Below, in pieces: positions 57,501 to 64,000 of a stretch of 64,000 bases of DNA. Under the pieces are notes generated by a model. It made no database searches. It saw only the letters and a list, made by a program, of their open reading frames with translations, and was not told the DNA's origin. The DNA comes from Akebia trifoliata (taxonomy: Eukaryota > Streptophyta > Magnoliopsida > Ranunculales > Lardizabalaceae). The first letter of the stretch is position 1; each line of letters opens with the position of its first letter. The stretch covers positions 5,311,595 to 5,375,594 of the forward strand of contig CM030706.1 in assembly GCA_017979445.1 (NCBI GenBank), written 5' to 3'. The position numbers and the translations under genes were made by a program.

Positions 57501-60500
57501 ATAATTATGCACCTAATAAAGTAACTCAACAAGACAGAGACAATTACAACCTTTAAATTCTTAGCTTTTCGGTTACCCTTGTTCTTTTTCTTATTCTTTG
57601 ACTTATTTTTCTGTTTCGAATGATCAACTCCTTTATTGATACTCTTGTTGTCATCGAGTGCAAATTCAGCTAATAAATCTTTTGACATATCAGGCTTTCC
57701 CATTGATGGATCATCACAAGGCTCATGAGGCTTCTCATGACAGTTAATTGAGAGACTCTCAACTTCTGAATTTGGCACCATGTCAGACCCTCCAGAATAC
57801 GTTCTCAACAGCTCATGAACATCTGGATCACAAGAATCGGGCTTTGATTTAACAACTGACAACTCTGGTTGCACGTTCTCTACAATGCTTCCTCTAGCCT
57901 TCTCACCACCAGTAGCCTGAAAAATTCCAGAAAGCATTAGTCTCAATGTCAACGAAGTTGTATATAATATAACTATGCACCTAATAAAAGATCCTAACTA
58001 GACAAAGACAATTACAACCTTTAAATCCTTAGCTTCTCTGTTACTCCTGTTCTTTCTCTTGTTCTTTGACTTATGTGTCTGTTTCGAAGGATCACCTCCT
58101 TTATTGATACTCTTTTTGTCATCCTGTGCAAGTTCAGCTAATAATGCCTTTTTTGCAGCCTCTGATTTCTCTGTAGCATATTTATCTGCGATTTCCTCTA
58201 AGTGTGACTGGAAAAGAGAGTTAACGTCAACAAGATGAAAATTTATATCCAAACAGGTAAAATTATACAGCAAATAAAAGAAAATTAGGAATAACATTTG
58301 CTGACTATATAACAAAACGCTAATATATGAAAAAAACAACGATTTTTTTTTTTCAATTTTAATTGAAGGTTCACTGCAAAAATATTGCAGATTAGAATTA
58401 TTTCTGTTAATCAACATCTAAGAGAACAACTACCATATAATTCAAACCAGACTCTGATTTTCCCTCATGAATTGCAGATTTGATCAAAACTTCACCATCA
58501 AAACAGATTTCAGAACAATGTGACCTACTACTAACGATCCAAAATTCAAAATTTCCGAACTAAAACATTAAAAAATTGAAGAACAACAGCCATCCCGTAT
58601 ATCTTTGATAACAGGACATAGTTTGGATGCAGGACAATGGGGAAGGCCCGGACCGAGTCACACTTGGTAAGCTATCTGCAATTACTCATTAGAGTGCACT
58701 TTCTCAGTAATGGTGGGTCGATGCTTATATCGACAAGCATGGAATTGAGCTTGATGAGAATATCAGTTCGACGCACATTAACATGTATGCCAAGTATGGA
58801 TGCTTAGAAGGCATGGTTCTAGCATTCGAAGGAATGGGAAAGAAGAGTGTGGAATCTGGGAATGCGATGACTTCGGGTCTGGCTGCAAATGGGGAAAGCA
58901 GAAAAGCAATTGAACTCTTCTTGAAGATGGAGGGTATGCATTTTCAACCCAACGCTATAACGTTTAATAGTGTTCTGAATGCTTGCAGTCATGGAGGATT
59001 GTTTGAAGGTGGTATTAGGTATTTCACCACGGGTGCTTGGTTGATCTGTTTGGCCGTGTGGGTCTGTTTGACAAGGCAAAGGAGATCATGAGAACAATGC
59101 CGATGAAACCTGATGTGGTTGTGTGGAAGGCTTTATTGGGTGCTTGCAGAGAAGAAAGCTGAGCTTCATGGGTGATCATGCAAACTATGTCCTATTATCG
59201 AACATATATGTGATGGCTGATAAGTGGGATGGGGTTCATAAATCAGGTAAAAATACCATTACATACCTGCAAAAATGACTTCAGAAGAGGCAACATAATT
59301 GCCCGGTAATCATGGGCAGAAAAAGATCCAAGCTTCAACTCCAATTCCCAGATAGAAGTGCCAGTGTGAACGATATTTGCATCAATTTTGCTGAACTACA
59401 AGAATGAAATACTTTGTGATTAAGATAAAACGTCGTCATGGACCACAAGTCACGGTTTTAGTCTTGCAGATAAAACTACCTGTACAGAGAACCAGTCCTT
59501 GTGTCTCAGAATTACTGTTTCTATGCAAGTGTCTGCTTGATACATTAAGTCCTGCATTCTCCAATCCTCATCTTCGCCAGTCAAAGATTCCTCGTATCCA
59601 AATTGTGAGACTTTAAGATGTTGTGCTTCATTAAGAACATTTGATGCAACATACAACTCATTCTTCCTCTCAACAAGCTCTTCTATCCACTTCTTGAGGA
59701 TTACCTCGTAACTTTGAGAAACGAATTCAGTTGCTTCCTTCCTTCCTTTACGCTCTCCGATACAGAGTCTCTCGACTGTGTTGAAAGCTACTGCAAGGTC
59801 CCGTTTCTCACATAAACTCTCGCACCAGGTCTGTAAGATGGAGTTTTCCTCTTTAATTTTTTGCAGAATTTCCATTCCGCAACGTGTTTTATCTTCCCTC
59901 AGACATTTCCATGAAGCCAGTTGTTCTCCACTTGAAGGATCTTCTTCTAATATCCAGTTTAACAGTGCATCACTATCAGCACCATCGTCCATGGAATCAC
60001 TCTTCTCCAAAAGGAGACATAAAGAATCTCCATAAAAAATGATCCTCTCTTTGATATCAGATCCATAAGTAACACTATGTGTTTCATCAGCTAAGGTGCT
60101 ATCCTTCTCTCTTCCTGCCAAACAATAAATAAGAAGATATTTCAAGAATCGGTAGATTTTTTTAAGCTCTGAAGGTGACAAGAAGCATAAGCTGAGAGAA
60201 GTTTTTTCCAAGCCAATGTTGAGAAACCATGAACCGTGAACGATATGTTGTATCTTGTCCATGGTGAATCGTATCACCTTGGTAATATGACTCGCAGCAA
60301 GATAATTATGTTTCAGAAGTATGTAGAGCAAAATAGGAACTTTTTTAAGGAGCTCTGTACGCTCAGAATCATCAGAAAGTGGCCACTTCTGTCCAAGATA
60401 AAATACCTTCGTCCACCAACTACTTCCACCTACCATTAATTCAACATTAGAAATCTCAGTATGGTTTCTACTTGTTTCCACGAGTTTCTTATTCCCAGTC

Positions 60501-61795
60501 TTCTCCTCTTTGGATTCTTTTTCCATCGCCTTATCAGGAGAAGACTCCGATTTATCTTTTGATCCTTCAAGCATTCTTAATGAACCAGCAATATCTAGTG
60601 GATACCATAGACCATAGCGAATCATGGCAACCCAATCATCTCCAACTATTTTAGGAAAAACAGATCGCAAATTTGGTGGCAGGACTTTTACGTGATCACT
60701 TTGAACATGTTGCATAAGTGAAACATAATCAACAAGTTTCTCATTGCAGCTTGGGCAGGTCCAGAATTTCCATCTCCCATTGGCTTTGCCAAAAGATAGA
60801 GCTTCCGACAGAACTTCCATCTCCAATTGATCCTTGAAATGGGTTTCGAGATCGTGAACACTCACTTTGAGCAAACTTTGCTTCTTATCGAGACTCAAAG
60901 AGTTCCAATATGATCGAACCCAATCCTTCTTCACCACCGAGGAGACAATATTCTTTAAATTTTCCTTCTTACGACGACCCCTCACTTGCTTATTCTCCTC
61001 CTCGTTCTTCGATTGGGGCGAAATAGGTTTCTGCTCCAAGCTTTGCTGCTGCAAGATTCTCCACTCCCTTGATGCAGAAACAATCTCCTTCTTAAGCTGT
61101 TCTTCAATTGCCTTTCTTGGTTTCTTGATCTTAGTAAGAGACATAAGCCCACTTGGGTCTTTCAATATCTGTTTTGTGGGAACCGACCCAACCTTCGATT
61201 CAGTCAAAAGATGCTTCATCCAAATCGATATCAAAGCAATGTTGGATTTTTGAATAATTGAATGAAGGTTCTGCTTTACATCTGCCACACTAGCCTCTCG
61301 TACATCTACCTCCTCCAAACCACCCTTTGTTGGATCGTAGGGATTTTCAATCGATAATGCCCGACTACATTCTTGAATAACCTCTTCATACCCTTTACGA
61401 TCATTCGAAGCAATGTAGAGTAGATTACCGTAGAAATGAAGAAGCTCGATCCAATTTGGAACCAAAGAAATCGCTTTTCTTGTAGATTTGATTGCATCGT
61501 TCAACTGTATTTCTTTCTCATTAAGATCATTTATTAGGGTTGCAATTTTAACAGAAATTAAACCTTTAATTCGGTGGGTGACTGCTGAGGTCGTGTAACA
61601 GAGATTCAATTCTTCAATAAGATTTAGGGCATTGGTGTTGTTTTCCTGTCGAATAGAGGTTAGGTTTTCCTCGCAATCAAGTTCGATTGAAGTCTCAGAT
61701 TGATCGAAATCACCAGATTGAGTGACAGTTTGCTTCCGCTCATCTTTGATGGAAGCAGAAGCCATAGCAGCGGAACCACGCTTCTTAGGCCCCAT
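48527..61795 (-). CDS. DUF627/DUF629 ubiquitin carboxyl-terminal hydrolase-related protein (14 exons)
   Basis: Exons: 61795-59480, 59395-59267, 58207-58019, 57916-57551, 57447-57413, 57318-56864, 56774-56655, 54618-54488, 54374-54159, 53975-53700, 53568-53421, 53347-53214, 48796-48710 and 48613-48527. All junctions keep phase, giving about 1562 codons, close to the length I recall for the Arabidopsis homologue. DUF627 and DUF629 with a C2H2-like finger (CPSCNEKL) fill exon 1. A Lys-rich linker fills exons 3-7. The USP-like domain fills exons 8-14: Cys box [12 protein letters not shown] (Cys near 1240), Cys-pair zinc sites ([18 protein letters not shown]) and His box [11 protein letters not shown] (His near 1512) with YDDQTVK. 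It is expected to be a deubiquitinase-like protein; activity is inferred. All introns are GT-AG except intron 10 (GC-AG). Intron 12 holds a copia, intron 7 a LINE, intron 2 a PPR relic. Exons 3-6 contain an internal duplication. Confidence 0.88.
48963..49484 (+). repeat. 5' LTR of intron-12 copia
   Basis: 522 bp. It starts TGTTAAAATTCAACACCAGC, holds a TATAAATA-like box ('agtataaataggggtgag', about 49236) and ends at the primer binding site. Confidence 0.93.
49610..52461 (+). pseudogene. gag-pol relic of intron-12 copia
   Basis: The start ATG is at 49610 but codon 5 is a stop. Gag ([20 protein letters not shown] onward), a CCHC knuckle ([14 protein letters not shown], near 50385), protease [14 protein letters not shown]-pre-integrase [14 protein letters not shown], integrase ([41 protein letters not shown]) and the first part of reverse transcriptase ([20 protein letters not shown]) are present, with stops and shifts. 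After KARLVARGF a deletion joins directly to the very end of RNase H, so the polymerase active site is missing. The element cannot copy itself. Confidence 0.9.
52459..52992 (+). repeat. 3' LTR of intron-12 copia
   Basis: 534 bp. It is nearly the same as the 5' LTR, with scattered substitutions and an extra 'gtgagaaataagtt' near 52787. The target duplication follows directly. Confidence 0.93.
55000..56395 (+). mobile_element. L1-type LINE relic in intron 7 of gene copy 3
   Basis: Plus-strand fragments of a plant L1 reverse transcriptase in changing frames: a DHVNWEF block (about 55070), [13 protein letters not shown] (about 55205-55245), FVDDT (about 55335, active site), and [20 protein letters not shown] with [13 protein letters not shown] (55580-55690). 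A zinc-binding RNase-type tail with [12 protein letters not shown] follows near 56070. It ends in an AATAATAATAAT tail near 56395. It has many stops and is inactive. Its 5' limit is not defined and no target duplication was found. Confidence 0.75.
56930..58207 (-). repeat. Internal duplication across exons 3-6 of gene copy 3
   Basis: Two pairs of blocks match. 57448-57690 is like 57917-58155: the intron start GTTGTAATTGTC, 'gcacctaataaa', and the coding tail KSINKG.D.SK....KSKNK. 56935-57165 is like 57690-57905, both coding GSIVENV.PELSVV.SKPDS, RTYSGG.DMV, and HEKP. The pattern fits one unequal exchange that doubled an exon-intron segment of about 470 bp and left the reading frame intact. 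Confidence 0.8.
58625..59265 (+). pseudogene. PPR protein relic 3
   Basis: This is the longest relic at its 5' end: [73 protein letters not shown], then a deletion, [20 protein letters not shown] and WKALLGACR with another deletion. It lies inside intron 2 of gene copy 3, on the opposite strand, and stops two bases before exon 2. Stops and shifts exclude function. Confidence 0.88.
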
Positions 61796-62690
61796 TGATG
61801 GTTAAATTAAGAGCAAATGCTTACATATTAACAAGATTAACAGAGAAATTCAAAGAAGAAGAAGAAAATTTCGATCAATCATCGATTGGTTCTCTCTCTT
61901 TCTCTCCCTCTGAGCTACCAACAATGGCGGAGATTTATCTTTATTTCGTTCTTGATTTTGAATTCTTGATTAGGCGGTTTTTAAATTTGAAAACCTTTGT
62001 GAGACAGTGAGAGTAAATACTGGTGAAGAAGACGACACAGACCGCCAAGTATTAACTAACGGTTCAATGGTTTTTAAACCCGATTTGGGTTTTTTGGATC
62101 GACCGATTTCAACCGAAAGAATCTCGTTTAAACCGGTCGAGTTGATTCCTCTTAAACCAATGATGACGTGCAAGTAAAAACCAGGATGTTGTGATATTAC
62201 CACGCCATTTATCTATTACCATGCCCATAAATACTTTTCCTCGTCTCAGACTTCTCCCCTTTTTCGATAATACTCCTCTACATTAATTATTTTTTCATTT
62301 TTACTCCCTTAACTCCAAAAAGAATTTTTCCGTGTCCTAGACATTGATAAATTCTAATAATATATAAGAGTTGTGATGAATGCCTGTGATAAATCATACG
62401 CGGTTGACGTGGTAAGAACACAAAATTATAGAGCCTTTTTCTTTGAGATACAAAAGGAAAAGATTTGTGATTATGTGCCCTTGCCACATCAATTTCACAT
62501 AGATTGTGTATGATTTTCCGCGTGCAGTCCTTATTATGCAATATATAATGATGAAAGTGCATCATAAGTGAAATATATAATTTTGAAGAACCCCTCTACG
62601 TTATGGTGAAATTTAGAGTTAATTCACTTTGTTTTCAAAGACATATCCTTGACTTTTATCTTACGCTAGAGTTTGGGGAATCCTTTTTGT
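61796..62690 (-). promoter_or_regulatory. 5' flank of gene copy 3
   Basis: This includes the shared CT-rich leader (about 61890-61912), 'gctaccaacaatggcggaga', 'gaattcttgattaggcgg' and 'ttgattcctcttaaacca' blocks. It is the empty site for the Mutator-like element of copy 2 ('ggcggtttttaaatttg' at 61975). A stretch of 172 bp at 62368-62539, bounded by 9-base repeats aatatataa, is absent from the copy 2 flank; it is either an insertion here or a deletion there. Confidence 0.55.
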
Positions 62691-64000
62691 GGATTAAAGG
62701 GGTAAGAGTATGAAAAAATATAAAATTGGAAGAATATTATTAAAAAAATAAAGTGAAGAGATAAAAAGTGAAAAATAAGAAAATAGGTTAAAGATGAGAT
62801 ATAAAAAAAATTAAAGAGAGTGAAGATGAAAGATAAAAAAATATAGTGTAAGTTGATGGAACATTTGTATACTCACAAACTCTAGGTGAGGGGATGTTTA
62901 TCCCCATCTCAAAAAACGCAAAACTATAACAACTCAATTGTGTTGTATTATATAGATGAAAAACTTAAATGTCTCTGGCCATGTTTTTTTTTTCTAGGTA
63001 ACACATTGTATTTAATTTCTAACATATAATGTTTTACCCTAGTATTCAACTTAGAGATTCAAAAATGTGGTGGGAAAATGAGCAATATGAAAAATTAAAA
63101 TCCAAGAAAAATACAAGAGAAAAAAGTAAAAGAAGAAGAAGAATGAGGTGGATGAGAAAAAGAGAGAGAGAGAGAGAGAGAGAGGAAGAAGAAGATGCAG
63201 AGCTAGGGAAAGGGTAGAGGTGGAGGGAATAGGGTGGGATGAGAGGGAGAGGTGGTACTTGACGGTGATGGTGAAGGTCACCAATGACCGTGGTCATGGT
63301 GGAGAAGGTGAAGAAAATAAGAAACTAGGCCCTGCGTGGATACACCTCTCCGTGCAAGAGCAAAAGTCCAATCTCTCCACGCAAGAGCAGGTTTTTAGAG
63401 CTTTTCAACAAAAACAAAAAATATATCCGCATAAAAGAAAAAGTCTATCCAAATGTTTGCTAACTCCCTGTAGGAGCAGAAGTTGTCAAGAAGCTCTATC
63501 CAAACGCGGTGTAGGATTTTGTTGGTGACGAAATTTGAGGGTGATTTCATTTTCCTAGCCATTGGCATAAAAAAAGAAATCCACAATTTGCTGAATTTTT
63601 AGATGAAGGTGGATTTCATTTTTCATGAAAAAGATCTAATCAAACAATGAAAATTTTGATTTTCCATGGAAAATAAAAAACCAACCCATTTTCTTTGGTA
63701 ATAAAACATACCCATCATTAGTCATCATAAGTTCTATAGTTGCCATGAAACACTTTTTTCTTATATTAAAATATCACTGTTATACCACTAATTATTACAA
63801 TAAAAATCTTTTATTAATTTTTTTTTTACTGTTATACCATTAGTTATTGGGTCCCGTTCGCTGGCTAACAGATTGGCAGACGGATTGGCAAACTTTTTTT
63901 AACCGTTCGATACAACGGTATCTGACGGACGAGATTGAGTCTCAAACGAACGTTATAAGATTTACAAGTTTACAGCGCCATCCCTCAAAAGATGATTATT
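62691..64000. other. Non-genic, low-complexity sequence
   Basis: A GA microsatellite lies at about 63161-63183 inside a purine-rich block (63110-63260), and an AT-rich end. The frames rich in RERERE come from this microsatellite. 'ctctccgtgcaagagcaaaa' and 'ctctccacgcaagagcag' (about 63346-63392) form a short direct repeat. No gene is recognised. Confidence 0.5.

Noticed and set aside
63029..63528. Arg/Glu-rich proteins on both strands
   Set aside because: The frames are translations of a GA microsatellite and flanking purine tract, with no family resemblance.

Overview
This window is nuclear DNA of a dicot plant. It is AT-rich, its genes have plant-type introns, and it carries a plant receptor-like protein, pentatricopeptide repeat (PPR) relics, a hydroxyproline-type galactosyltransferase relic and many plant transposons (Ty1/copia, a Tat/Ogre-like Ty3/gypsy LTR, a LINE, a SINE, Mutator-like and hAT-type elements). 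No bacterial or organellar features are seen. The species cannot be named from sequence alone.

The backbone is a family of DUF627/DUF629 ubiquitin carboxyl-terminal hydrolase-related genes, all on the minus strand. Copy 3 (48527-61795) can be assembled by hand into 14 exons that stay in frame from ATG to stop (about 1562 codons). They include the USP-type Cys box and His box. Copy 2 (42164-44638) keeps only intact exons 1 and 2. Copy 1 (5462-12549) keeps decayed exons 1 and 2, split by a copia element. In all three copies a relic of a PPR gene lies antisense in intron 2, hard against exon 2. This shows that the three loci descend from one duplicated segment and gives empty sites against which later insertions can be ordered.

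Layout: 1-5126, repeats ending in a gypsy-like LTR that cuts PPR relic 1; 5134-12549, PPR relic 1 and copy 1 with a 4.7 kb copia inside; 12.6-20.7 kb, non-genic DNA packed with inverted-repeat elements and a SINE; 20761-25030, a 5' relic and a near full-length LRR receptor-like protein gene whose signal peptide is out of frame; 26968-28756, a galactosyltransferase pseudogene; 31365-31596, a copy of the 3' flank of gene copy 3, followed by a 100-base N gap; 31.7-41.5 kb, a decayed plus-strand copia containing a nested minus-strand copia and a hAT-type MITE; 41.6-44.6 kb, PPR relic 2 and gene copy 2; 44858-46925, a non-autonomous Mutator-like element with about 430-bp terminal inverted repeats and a 9-bp target duplication, sitting in the copy 2 promoter; 48.5-61.8 kb, gene copy 3 with a copia in intron 12, a LINE in intron 7 and PPR relic 3 in intron 2; 61.8-64 kb, its promoter and low-complexity DNA.

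The only gene that looks fully functional is copy 3. Copy 2 could at most make a protein without the peptidase domain. The receptor-like protein is intact over its LRR and transmembrane parts but needs its 5' end re-checked.
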